From: an uncultured Acidimicrobiales bacterium | Lineage (GTDB): Bacteria; Actinomycetota; Acidimicrobiia; Acidimicrobiales; SHLQ01 | Direction: 5' to 3' | Assembly: GCA_938040365.1 (NCBI GenBank) | Contig: CALHXU010000090.1 | Coordinates: 1-42,621 of the forward strand | DNA: 42,621 nucleotides | Shown here: positions 31,284 to 39,158 of the stretch, piece after piece | How positions within the stretch are numbered: the stretch's first letter is position 1 | Layout of the letters: the number at the start of each line of letters is the position of its first letter | Program-made: the position numbers and the translations under genes | Notes under the pieces: model-generated | Told to the model about the DNA's origin: nothing | The model's database searches: none | The model's input: the letters and a program-made list of their open reading frames with translations, nothing else

Positions 31284-31315
31284 TTGACGATAGTTTGGGC
31301 CCAAAGTATCGTCAA
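31284..31315. promoter_or_regulatory. 32-bp near-perfect palindrome, MarR-type operator site 5
   Basis: Outer arms TTGACGATA (31284-31292) and TATCGTCAA (31307-31315) are perfect. The centre GTTTGGGCCCAAAG (31293-31306) is a palindrome except for its end bases and fits GTTnGGnnCCnAAC. It fills the 41-bp gap between the divergent MarR2 and P450-3 start codons, so it likely overlaps both promoters or leaders. Confidence 0.75.
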
Positions 31316-31318
31316 GAA

Positions 31319-32554
31319 ATGGTCGATCTTGCAAGCAGCTTGCACGACCCGCACGCATTCTCGGCGGGGATTCCCCATGAGCTCTTCGAGACGATGCGAC
31401 GCTCTCCTGGGTTGACCTGGTCTGACGATAGCGACGACGGCACCCGCGGTTTCTGGTCGGTCACGCGCCACGCCGACCTCGTCGAAGTTTCACGCGATGC
31501 GCAGACCTATTCGTCGGGTGTCGGCCACATTCAGATCTATGACATCGACGAGGACGCGCTCGACGCTCGGGCGTCCATGATCGATATGGATCCCCCGATC
31601 CACACTCGCCTTCGGCGCATCGTCTCATCCGCATTCACACCGAAACGAGTGCAGGACTACCAAAGATCAGTGCGCACCCGAGTCGTGGCTGCGCTCGACG
31701 AGCTCGAGGCTGCGGGCGGTGGCAATTGGGTCGACATCGTCGCAAAGCCAATCCCGATCGGGGTGATCTGTGACCTCATGGGAGTCCCATCTGCCGATCA
31801 CGACTATCTCATCTCACTCACCGACCATCTCGTCGCCGGTACGAGTGCCGAGCCGCTCGAACCGAACGCCTATGGCAACACGATTCCGCTCCGGCTCTTG
31901 CCATTCAACAGCCCGGCGGCGTTCGCCATGTCGCAGTACGCGACCGAACTCGCCGAGCTCCGCCGCGACGATCCGCAGGACGACTTGGTGACGGCATTGA
32001 TCAATGCCGAGATCGACGGAGAGAAGCTGACCGACGAAGAGTTTGCGAACTTCTTCCGCTTGATGATCTTCGCCGGAAACGAAACGACGCGATCGACAAT
32101 GGCGCACTTAGCACTCCATTGGGTCCAGTACTCCGAACTATTCGAACAGGTAAAGACCGATCGAAGCCTGCTGACCGCAGTGACCGACGAGGTCATTCGC
32201 CACGCCAGTTCGATTCTCTACTTTCGCCGGACCGTGACCACTGCAACCCAACTCTCTGGGACCGAACTTTCTCCCGGCGACAAGGTCGTGATGTGGTACT
32301 GCTCAGCCAACTTCGATGAAGACGAGTTCGAAGCTCCCCGAGAGTTTCGACTGGACCGGCCTGTGAAGCCCGCGCACGTCGCCTTTGGTGGCGGGGGTGT
32401 GCACTTCTGCCTCGGCGCGTCGCTCGCTCGACTCGAGGTCGCTGAGTTGATTGACGAAATGCTGGATCGCGACCTTCGTTTCGATTTCGGATCGGTCGAG
32501 TACACCGAATCTAACTTTGTGAACGGTCTCGAGGACGTTCAGGTGAAGTGGTGA
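31319..32554 (+). CDS. Cytochrome P450, CYP125/CYP142-like (P450-3)
   Basis: A 411-aa P450. I-helix AGNETT (252-257), ExxR E291/R294 and haem loop FGGGGVHFCLG with Cys at 364. The N-terminal third (GIPHELFETM, SVTRHADLVEVSRD, SSGVGH, HTRLRRIVSSAFTPKR) is strikingly parallel to P450-2, so the two arose by duplication. The ATG at 31319 is four bases after the palindrome; an ATG at 31271 is possible but would translate through the operator. Its stop overlaps the next gene's start. Confidence 0.92.
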   Translation: MVDLASSLHDPHAFSAGIPHELFETMRRSPGLTWSDDSDDGTRGFWSVTRHADLVEVSRDAQTYSSGVGHIQIYDIDEDALDARASMIDMDPPIHTRLRRIVSSAFTPKRVQDYQRSVRTRVVAALDELEAAGGGNWVDIVAKPIPIGVICDLMGVPSADHDYLISLTDHLVAGTSAEPLEPNAYGNTIPLRLLPFNSPAAFAMSQYATELAELRRDDPQDDLVTALINAEIDGEKLTDEEFANFFRLMIFAGNETTRSTMAHLALHWVQYSELFEQVKTDRSLLTAVTDEVIRHASSILYFRRTVTTATQLSGTELSPGDKVVMWYCSANFDEDEFEAPREFRLDRPVKPAHVAFGGGGVHFCLGASLARLEVAELIDEMLDRDLRFDFGSVEYTESNFVNGLEDVQVKW

Positions 32555-33771
32555 TTATCGACCGCTGGGGTACGCCGTTGGCAGCGAGTGATGATGCATC
32601 GGCCATGGCGTGGAACGATGCTTGGGAACAGGCGCTGCATTTCATTGGTGACCCGTTCGCAACCCTTGCTCCAGCGATCGAGGCCGATGAGACGTTCGCG
32701 CTCGGTTCGGTGTTTTGCGCGGCGTATCGAGTGCTCGGTGGCCTCCCCGGAAACGATGCCGATGTTGTTCGCGACATCGAATTGGCCGAATCGCGGGCAG
32801 ATGCAGACCGAGAGCGGGCGCACGTCGACGCGGTCAAGCACCTCGCTATGGGGAACTTCACGGCGGCGGGTATGCAGTGGGATTCCATTGCACAAGAGCA
32901 TCGTGACTTCGCCGCCGTTCGCTTCGCCCACGATGTGTACCTTCACGTCGGCGATGCAAAGCGTCGACTCGATTCTTCGACCTCGGCCGTGGCGCTCTTC
33001 GGCGATGCGGAGGGCTCGAACTTTATTGCGGGGCAGTACGCGTTTGCGCTCGAGGAACTGCAACAGTTCGCCGAGGCAGAACAGGTCGCCTTCGATGCGT
33101 TCGACGCCGACCCGCTCGACCTCTGGGCGTTGCACGCGCTCGCTCACGTCTATGAACACACCGAGCAAACCAAAGAGGCGATCGAATTCTTGGACAGCCG
33201 CGCAGCTACCTGGTCGGCCCAAGACGGGCTCGCCGTGCACATTTGGTGGCACCTCGCGCTCCGTTTGATTGCCGATGGTCAGTTCGATCGGGTCCTACAA
33301 ATTTGTGATGATCTCGTTCCGGTAGCGACGACCCCGTTTCGCCTCAGCGACCTCATCTCGATCTTGTGGCGTCTCGAACTACAGGGCGTCGACGTGGGTG
33401 ATCGTTGGGACCACGTTGCCGATGCAATGGCGGATCGACCCGAGTGGCACACGACGGGATTCTTGGACCTTCACTCGGCGCTCGCGTACATTCGCCGGCC
33501 ATCCCATCGCGCTGCTGGAAGTTTCTTTTCGGGCGTCGCTAACGCCCACCAAGGGTCGACCTCGGAGAACGCCGAGATCTTTCGCGACGTTGTTCGTCCG
33601 CTCATCAACGGGTTGAACATGCTCGACGATGACCCGGCCGCCGCGCTCTCTGCGCTTACCGACCTCGATCATTCGCTGCACCGGATCGGCGGCAGTAACG
33701 CCCAACGCGAACTGGTGTTACTCACCTGCGCGCACCTCAACGCAACAACCCCCGAAGTGGAGACCCCATGA
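32551..33771 (+). CDS. Tetratricopeptide-repeat protein of the TTC38-like type
   Basis: A 406-aa helical protein with no signal peptide. LDLWALHALAHVYEHTEQTKEAIEFL and the following LAVHIWWHLALRLIADGQFDRVLQI match the TTC38-like TPR family, recognised by its His/Trp-rich repeat. The start is GTG 32551, overlapping the P450-3 stop (GTGA); GTG 32548 is equally possible. It ends in an ATGA overlap with ACAD-2. The function of this family is not known; its coupling on both sides suggests a scaffold or stabilising role for operon enzymes, which is inference. Confidence 0.82.
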   Translation: MIIDRWGTPLAASDDASAMAWNDAWEQALHFIGDPFATLAPAIEADETFALGSVFCAAYRVLGGLPGNDADVVRDIELAESRADADRERAHVDAVKHLAMGNFTAAGMQWDSIAQEHRDFAAVRFAHDVYLHVGDAKRRLDSSTSAVALFGDAEGSNFIAGQYAFALEELQQFAEAEQVAFDAFDADPLDLWALHALAHVYEHTEQTKEAIEFLDSRAATWSAQDGLAVHIWWHLALRLIADGQFDRVLQICDDLVPVATTPFRLSDLISILWRLELQGVDVGDRWDHVADAMADRPEWHTTGFLDLHSALAYIRRPSHRAAGSFFSGVANAHQGSTSENAEIFRDVVRPLINGLNMLDDDPAAALSALTDLDHSLHRIGGSNAQRELVLLTCAHLNATTPEVETP

Positions 33772-34988
33772 GTGCCTTCCAGTTGACGAACGACCAAGTG
33801 AAGTTGCAAGCAAAGGCCAAGGCGCTCGCAGAAGAGGTCATTGCGCCCCGGGCTGCCGCTGTCGATGAGGCCGAGCAATACCCGTGGGAGAATGTGCATG
33901 CCCTGCGCGACGCAGGGTTTACCGGCATGACCGTCCCGAAGGAGTACGGCGGCCCCGGACATTCGTTCCTCGACGCGGTCCTCGTGGTCGAGCAGATGGC
34001 CAAGGTGTGTGGCGTGACCGGCCGAATTTCGGTCGAGGCCAACATGGGTGCGATTAGCGCCATCATGGCCTACGGCACCGAGGAACAGAAGCGACTTGCG
34101 GCAGAACTGGTGCTCGCCGGCGACAAGCCCGCAATCTGCATCACCGAGCCAGGCGCCGGAAGCGCGGCCTCGCAGATGACGACCCGCGCCGACCGCAAGG
34201 GCGATACCTACATCATCAACGGCACCAAGCACTGGATCACCGGTGGCACGGTCTCGAAGCTTCACCTGATCTTTGCTCGCGTGTTCGACGAGGACGGAAA
34301 CGAAGAGGGCATCGGCGGTTTTATCGCCATCCTCGACGAGACACCTGGCCTGACCTTCGGCGAGCGTGAACCAACGATGGGCTTGCGGGCCATCCCCGAG
34401 ATGGAGGTGATCTTCGACAACATGGAGGTCGGCCACGACATGATGGTGATGCCACCGTCGGGGCTGAAGCGCGGCTTTGGCGACCTGATGAACGCCTACA
34501 ACAGTCAACGCGTCGGGGCCGGAACGGTCGGCCTCGGAATCGCTGCTGGTGCATACGAACTCGCCATTGCCTTCGCTAAAGAACGAGAGCAGTTCGACCG
34601 TCCCATCGCCGAGTTCCAAGGGCTCCAGTGGATGCTGGCCGACATGTCGGTGCAGCTCGAAGCTGCTCGAAGCCTGACCTACCGGGCTGCCGAGTCTCGG
34701 GGGCCGGGCGGTTCGCCGTTCCCCGATGCAACGATGGCTGCCCAGGCGAAGATCTTCACCGCCGAAGCTTCGATCAGGGTGGTGAGCGACGCACTTCAGG
34801 TCTTTGGTGCTGCTGGATACAGCCGCCGCAACCCACTAGAACGCATGTACCGAGACGTCCGAATGTTCACCATTGGCGGTGGCACGGCGCAGATTCTCCG
34901 CACGGTCGTTGCATCTCGGATCCTCGACATGAAGCTGCCGCAAGGTCGCGGCGGCTTTCTCCCCAAAGATGGCGGAGGCAGCCAATGA
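33768..34988 (+). CDS. Acyl-CoA dehydrogenase-fold protein lacking the usual catalytic base (ACAD-2)
   Basis: A 406-aa flavoprotein-family member. ICITEPGAGSAASQM, NGTKHWITGG and QVFGAAGYSRRNPLERMYRD identify the fold. Both known places for the catalytic Glu are changed: the YEGT position reads IGGGTAQI (G371), and the helix-G position reads NSQRVGAG (Q247). An Arg is at R86 in CGVTGRISVEANMG. It may thus catalyse something other than simple dehydrogenation, as the 3-sulfinopropionyl-CoA desulfinase of this fold does. It overlaps genes on both sides by ATGA, next to a CoA transferase. Confidence 0.88.
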   Translation: MSAFQLTNDQVKLQAKAKALAEEVIAPRAAAVDEAEQYPWENVHALRDAGFTGMTVPKEYGGPGHSFLDAVLVVEQMAKVCGVTGRISVEANMGAISAIMAYGTEEQKRLAAELVLAGDKPAICITEPGAGSAASQMTTRADRKGDTYIINGTKHWITGGTVSKLHLIFARVFDEDGNEEGIGGFIAILDETPGLTFGEREPTMGLRAIPEMEVIFDNMEVGHDMMVMPPSGLKRGFGDLMNAYNSQRVGAGTVGLGIAAGAYELAIAFAKEREQFDRPIAEFQGLQWMLADMSVQLEAARSLTYRAAESRGPGGSPFPDATMAAQAKIFTAEASIRVVSDALQVFGAAGYSRRNPLERMYRDVRMFTIGGGTAQILRTVVASRILDMKLPQGRGGFLPKDGGGSQ

Positions 34989-36145
34989 GTAAACCTCTCA
35001 CCGGAGTCCTCGTCGTTTCGCTCGAACAGGCGGTGTCGGCCCCATTTGCCACCCGACAGCTCGCCGACCTTGGCGCTGAGGTTCTGAAGGTCGAACGAAA
35101 GGGTGAGGGCGACTTTGCGCGCCACTATGACACCGCCGTTGGTGGGTCCGCGTCGTTCTTCGTGTGGGCGAACCGTGGCAAACAGAGCATCGAGCTCGAC
35201 CTGAAAGACGCAGCTGACCGGGCGACGTTCGATGAGCTGATCGCCGGTGCCGATGTCTTTGTTCAGAATCTGTCTCCTGCGGCTGCTGGTCGGATGGGTG
35301 TGCTTGCCGACCAGCTCCGAGAGAAGCATCCTTCACTCATTGCGTGCGATGTGTCGGGGTATGGAATGGGTGGTCCGCGCACCGACGACAAGGCATATGA
35401 CCTGGCGATTCAGGCGGAGGGCGGCGCAATCGCGCTCACCGGAACGCCCGAGCAGGCAAGCAAAGTGGGGCTCTCGATCGCCGACATTTCGGCGGCGATG
35501 TACTCGCTCTCGTCGATACTCGCCGCGCTCTACCGCAAGCAGGCAACGGGGGAGGGCGCTTCGGTCGAGGTCACGATGCTTGAGAGCCTCGCCGAATGGA
35601 CCTCGGCACCGACGCTCTATGCGGTCGGCACGGGAGCTGTTCCGCCTCGATCCGGTCACCGACACACGACGATCGCACCGTACGGCTTGTATGGGTTGAG
35701 CGACGGGAGCGATGTTCTTGTTGGCGTACAGAGCAATCGCGACTGGGCGGCGTTCGCCGAGCATGTGCTGGCTGATTCTTCGCTCATCGACGACGTTCGG
35801 TTCGCGTCGAACCCGGATCGCATTGCGAACATCGACGAGCTCGAAGCGGTGATCAACACCTGTTTCGCTTCGGAGTCTGCAGACGAGATCTTGGCTCGCC
35901 TCCGGGCCGGTGGCATTACCCACAGCAAGGTTCGAGACCCGCTCGGGCTTTGGGAGCACGAACAGCTTCGGGCGCGCGACCGCTTCATGACGGTGACGAC
36001 CCCGACCGGTGAGGCCGAGGTATACCGATCGCCCTTCAATATCAGCGACATTGGCGAAACGCAGGACTATGTCCCTGACCTTGGTGAGGACCGGACCGGG
36101 CTGGTCGAACGACTTGTTGAACGAGGCCGTGAGGGCGACGTATGA
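34985..36145 (+). CDS. CaiB/BaiF family III CoA-transferase
   Basis: A 386-aa protein. VVSLEQAVSAPFATRQLADLGAEVLKVERKGEGDFAR is the family N-terminus, and the catalytic Asp lies in AYDLAIQAEGG; VEVTMLESLAEW follows as expected. Such enzymes move CoA from one carboxylate to another, here presumably activating the acid used by ACAD-2. The start at 34985 is translationally coupled to ACAD-2 (ATGA); an open frame reaching far upstream is its shadow. Operator site 6 follows its stop. Confidence 0.9.
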   Translation: MSKPLTGVLVVSLEQAVSAPFATRQLADLGAEVLKVERKGEGDFARHYDTAVGGSASFFVWANRGKQSIELDLKDAADRATFDELIAGADVFVQNLSPAAAGRMGVLADQLREKHPSLIACDVSGYGMGGPRTDDKAYDLAIQAEGGAIALTGTPEQASKVGLSIADISAAMYSLSSILAALYRKQATGEGASVEVTMLESLAEWTSAPTLYAVGTGAVPPRSGHRHTTIAPYGLYGLSDGSDVLVGVQSNRDWAAFAEHVLADSSLIDDVRFASNPDRIANIDELEAVINTCFASESADEILARLRAGGITHSKVRDPLGLWEHEQLRARDRFMTVTTPTGEAEVYRSPFNISDIGETQDYVPDLGEDRTGLVERLVERGREGDV

Positions 36146-36167
36146 AACTAGTCGCCCCGGTTGAATC

Positions 36168-36181
36168 GTTAGGTACCAAAC
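36168..36181. promoter_or_regulatory. MarR-type operator, site 6
   Basis: GTTAGGTACCAAAC, flanked by C and G, lies in the only intergenic gap (51 bp) of the right-hand operon, 15 bp before the start of the acetoacetate-decarboxylase-like gene. It implies an internal regulated promoter here. Confidence 0.6.
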
Positions 36182-36196
36182 GATTACAGTAGCCGA

Positions 36197-37012
36197 ATGG
36201 GTGAACATTTTGGGCTGATGTATCCGCGCACGCCGACCGGAAAAGGTTCGATCCTGCCTTCGCCGCCGTGGCACTACAGCGGCGAGATGTTGACCATCGA
36301 GTTCCGCACCGACCCTGCCAATGTCGCCGAGCTGTTACCGCCGCGACTCGAGCTCGCCGATGACGATCCTGGAGCGGTAGCGATCATCTGGGCCGACTGG
36401 CAAAGCTGTTCAGACAGCTTCGACGAGCTGCTCGACCCTGCCCGAGCGCAGTACAAGGAAGTTTTTGTCGTCGTGCGCTGCAAGTACGAAGGCCAAACCT
36501 ATAGCCGGGCTGCCTACATCTGGGTCGACAAAGACTTCGCCATGGCGCGCGGTCACATTCAGGGCTACCCAAAGAAGATGTCTGAAATCTGGATGACCCG
36601 CCCGGTTGCGTTCGGTAAAGCTGGGCCGCGCCTCGAACCCGGCGGTCGGTTCGGCGCAACGCTCAGCACGTGGGGGCGACGAATTGCCGATACCCGTTTC
36701 ACGATTACGGGAATTGCCGAGACCGCAGGCTTTGTGAACGGTCATCCCATGCTGCACAGCAGGCAGATGCCAGCGATCGAGATGGACGGGCGCGACTCGC
36801 TCGACGAACTTGTCACGATGCGAGGTTTCGATGCTGAGGTTGGCCCGGTGTTTTCCGGCGATGCCGAACTCGAACTCTTCGACACTCCAACAGAAGAACT
36901 CACGCGCTTTGGTGACATCGAGGTCATCGGCGGCTACTACCGCCAAGTCGGAACGTCGATGCACGAAGGAACAACCGTGTGGGCCGCGCCGAACCCAATG
37001 GCGGGGGAGTAA
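36197..37012 (+). CDS. Acetoacetate decarboxylase-family protein
   Basis: A 271-aa protein. The family's Schiff-base lysine region is present as HIQGYPKKMSEIW, with K126 as the probable catalytic Lys and K127 as the neighbour that lowers its pKa. The N-terminal PSPPWHYSGEMLTIEFRTDP and the PRLELADDDP segment also fit. Not all relatives decarboxylate acetoacetate; some act as aldolase-dehydratases or on larger 3-oxo acids. It is the first gene of a group with P450-4, dioxygenase, GATase-ferredoxin and reductase, two bases before P450-4. Confidence 0.85.
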   Translation: MGEHFGLMYPRTPTGKGSILPSPPWHYSGEMLTIEFRTDPANVAELLPPRLELADDDPGAVAIIWADWQSCSDSFDELLDPARAQYKEVFVVVRCKYEGQTYSRAAYIWVDKDFAMARGHIQGYPKKMSEIWMTRPVAFGKAGPRLEPGGRFGATLSTWGRRIADTRFTITGIAETAGFVNGHPMLHSRQMPAIEMDGRDSLDELVTMRGFDAEVGPVFSGDAELELFDTPTEELTRFGDIEVIGGYYRQVGTSMHEGTTVWAAPNPMAGE

Positions 37013-37014
37013 CC

Positions 37015-38295
37015 GTGGAACTTACGGGAACGACACACGTCGATGACTACCTGGCCGACCTCGGCGACGACGACGTCGACATCACGAGCCACGATGCTTA
37101 TACCTCGGGGGTTCCCCACGCCACGTTTGCTCGACTTCGAGCAGAGGACCCCGTCCATTGGACCGAGGAGACGGACGGCTCGGGGTTCTGGTCGATTCTG
37201 AAGTATGACGATGCAATCTCGGTGAGCCGAGATGTCGACACGTTCACCTCAACGGGCGGGATACGCCTCGAGGAGATGGACGCCGAAGAGTCCGAAGCTC
37301 GTCGCACCATGATGGAGATGGATCCGCCCGAACACACTCGTTACCGGCGCTTAGTGAGCAAGGGGTTCACGAGGCGCAGCGTCGAGTCCTATGAGGAGAC
37401 AATTCGTCAGCTCGCGGTCGAGGTCATCGACGCCGCGTTGGAACACGACGAGTTCGACTTCGTGAAACTCATTGCCGAGCAGCTCCCGATGCGAATGCTC
37501 GGACGCCTGCTCGGGACGAGCGACGATGACGGCCACAAACTCGTCGAGTGGGGTGACGCGCTGCTCGGCAACACCGACCCCGACTTCACCGACTACCCGG
37601 TCGACCTCGTCGACACCGAAGAGTTCCGGATGGTCCCGTTTCGTAGCCCTGCCTCGTTGCAGATCTTCCAGTTCGCGCAAGAGCAAGCCGATCATCGGCG
37701 AGGATGCCCGACGACCGATGTAATCAGCCAGCTCCTTGCGCCAACGACCGATGGCACAACAATTACCGACCACGAGTTCAATAACTTCTTCACCTTGCTC
37801 GTCGCTGCCGGCAACGACACCACCCGCTACACGTTGACCCACGGCCTGCGGACGCTCGTGGAGCACCCCGAGCTCTGGTACGCGTGGAAGGCCGACCCCG
37901 AGCTCACCCTGTCGGCAACCGAAGAGATTCTTCGGACGAGTTCGGTCACGATGCATTTCCGTCGCACGGCGACCACAAACGTCGAACTCGGTGGCAAAGA
38001 GATCAAGGCCGGGGACAAAGTCGCTATCTGGTTTAACTCGGCCAACCACGACGAGGATCGATTCGACAAGCCCTTCCGGTTCGATCTCGAACGGCCCGAC
38101 AACCTGCACATGGCGTTCGGTCGAAACGGGCCGCACTTATGCTTGGGCGCGTGGCTTGCACGGATGGAGGTCCGGTTGGTCTTCGAAGAACTGATGAAGC
38201 GGGTCGATCGTTTCGAACCGAACGGCGATGTGTCGTACCTGCGATCGAATTTCATTGCGGGGATTAAGTCGATGCCGGTGAAGGTGGTTCGCTAA
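37015..38295 (+). CDS. Cytochrome P450, CYP125/CYP142-like (P450-4)
   Basis: A 426-aa P450. I-helix AGNDTT (265-270), ExxR E304/R307 and haem loop FGRNGPHLCLG with Cys at 376. It aligns with P450-2 and P450-3 (GVPHATFARL, HTRYRRLVSKGFTRRS) but is more distant and has an N-terminal extension rich in Asp. The GTG at 37015 has GGGGGAG five bases upstream. Its stop overlaps the dioxygenase start (TAATG). Confidence 0.93.
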   Translation: MELTGTTHVDDYLADLGDDDVDITSHDAYTSGVPHATFARLRAEDPVHWTEETDGSGFWSILKYDDAISVSRDVDTFTSTGGIRLEEMDAEESEARRTMMEMDPPEHTRYRRLVSKGFTRRSVESYEETIRQLAVEVIDAALEHDEFDFVKLIAEQLPMRMLGRLLGTSDDDGHKLVEWGDALLGNTDPDFTDYPVDLVDTEEFRMVPFRSPASLQIFQFAQEQADHRRGCPTTDVISQLLAPTTDGTTITDHEFNNFFTLLVAAGNDTTRYTLTHGLRTLVEHPELWYAWKADPELTLSATEEILRTSSVTMHFRRTATTNVELGGKEIKAGDKVAIWFNSANHDEDRFDKPFRFDLERPDNLHMAFGRNGPHLCLGAWLARMEVRLVFEELMKRVDRFEPNGDVSYLRSNFIAGIKSMPVKVVR

Positions 38296-39158
38296 TGGGA
38301 GAAATCGTTGGCGCTGCGCTGGTGTCCCATGTCCCGCCGCTGGTGCTTCCTGAGGAGATTCGCCGTGAGCTAAACGGCGGGGACGACACGACGCTGTTTC
38401 AAGGCCTGCACGACATGCGCGCAGAAAAGCTGGGCCCGCTCGAGGCCGACACGGTCGTGGTGATCGACACGCATTGGTTCACCACGATCGAACACATCGT
38501 GGCAAGCCACGAACGACGTGAGGGTCTGTACACCAGCGAAGAGCTACCCCGGGGCATGAAGCAGATGCCCTACGACATGGCGGGCGATCCTGAGCTTGCC
38601 TTGGCGTGGGAAGCACAAGCCAATGGTCGTGACGACACCTGGATTACTGCGATCGACGACCCGTACCTTCCCGTGCACTACCCGACGATCAACTTGTTGG
38701 GTTTCTTGCAGGGAGATGAGAATTGGATCTCGGCCGGTGTCTGCCAGACCGGCGAGCCTGCTGACTTCCTGCTCTTTGGGCAGTTGCTCGCCGAGGCAGT
38801 AGCGAAGACGGACCGACGTGTTGTCGTGCTTGCGAGCGGTGGGTTGAGCCACCGCTTCTGGCCGCTGCGCGAGTTCCGTGACCATGAGGGCGCCGACCCC
38901 GACCTTCACATTCGTACCCCCGAAGCTGCTGCAGCCGACCGGCGTGTGCTCGGCCACATGCTGGCGGGTGAACACAAGGCGATTCTGGACTTCCTTCCCG
39001 AGTTCGCAAGGCACGCTCCCGAAGGATATTTCGCGCACTATCTCACGATGCTCGGAGCGCTCGGCGGCGGCGACTGTACGCTTCGCGGTACACAGTTCGG
39101 GGAGTATGAGGCCGTGGCAGGTACGGGACAAGCACATGTGTGGTTCGATGTCGCCTAA
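38295..39158 (+). CDS. Class III extradiol ring-cleavage dioxygenase (LigB/HpaD-like)
   Basis: A 287-aa non-haem Fe(II)/Mn(II) dioxygenase of the LigB superfamily. Likely metal-site and acid-base histidines are H12 in LVSHVPPLVLPE, H60 in IDTHWFTT and the His of ASGGLSHRFWP; HYLTMLGALGGG near the C-terminus is also typical. The closest named relatives are 3,4-dihydroxyphenylacetate 2,3-dioxygenases. It implies that a catechol-like ring is opened by the pathway. The HpaE-like and HpaG-like enzymes that could follow it are 24 kb away at 11.8-14.2 kb. Confidence 0.88.
   Translation: MGEIVGAALVSHVPPLVLPEEIRRELNGGDDTTLFQGLHDMRAEKLGPLEADTVVVIDTHWFTTIEHIVASHERREGLYTSEELPRGMKQMPYDMAGDPELALAWEAQANGRDDTWITAIDDPYLPVHYPTINLLGFLQGDENWISAGVCQTGEPADFLLFGQLLAEAVAKTDRRVVVLASGGLSHRFWPLREFRDHEGADPDLHIRTPEAAAADRRVLGHMLAGEHKAILDFLPEFARHAPEGYFAHYLTMLGALGGGDCTLRGTQFGEYEAVAGTGQAHVWFDVA

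Noticed and set aside
31250-31358. Matching peptides LDD-LGP-YRQE on both strands
   Set aside because: They result from translating the 32-bp palindrome on both strands; neither is a real N-terminus.
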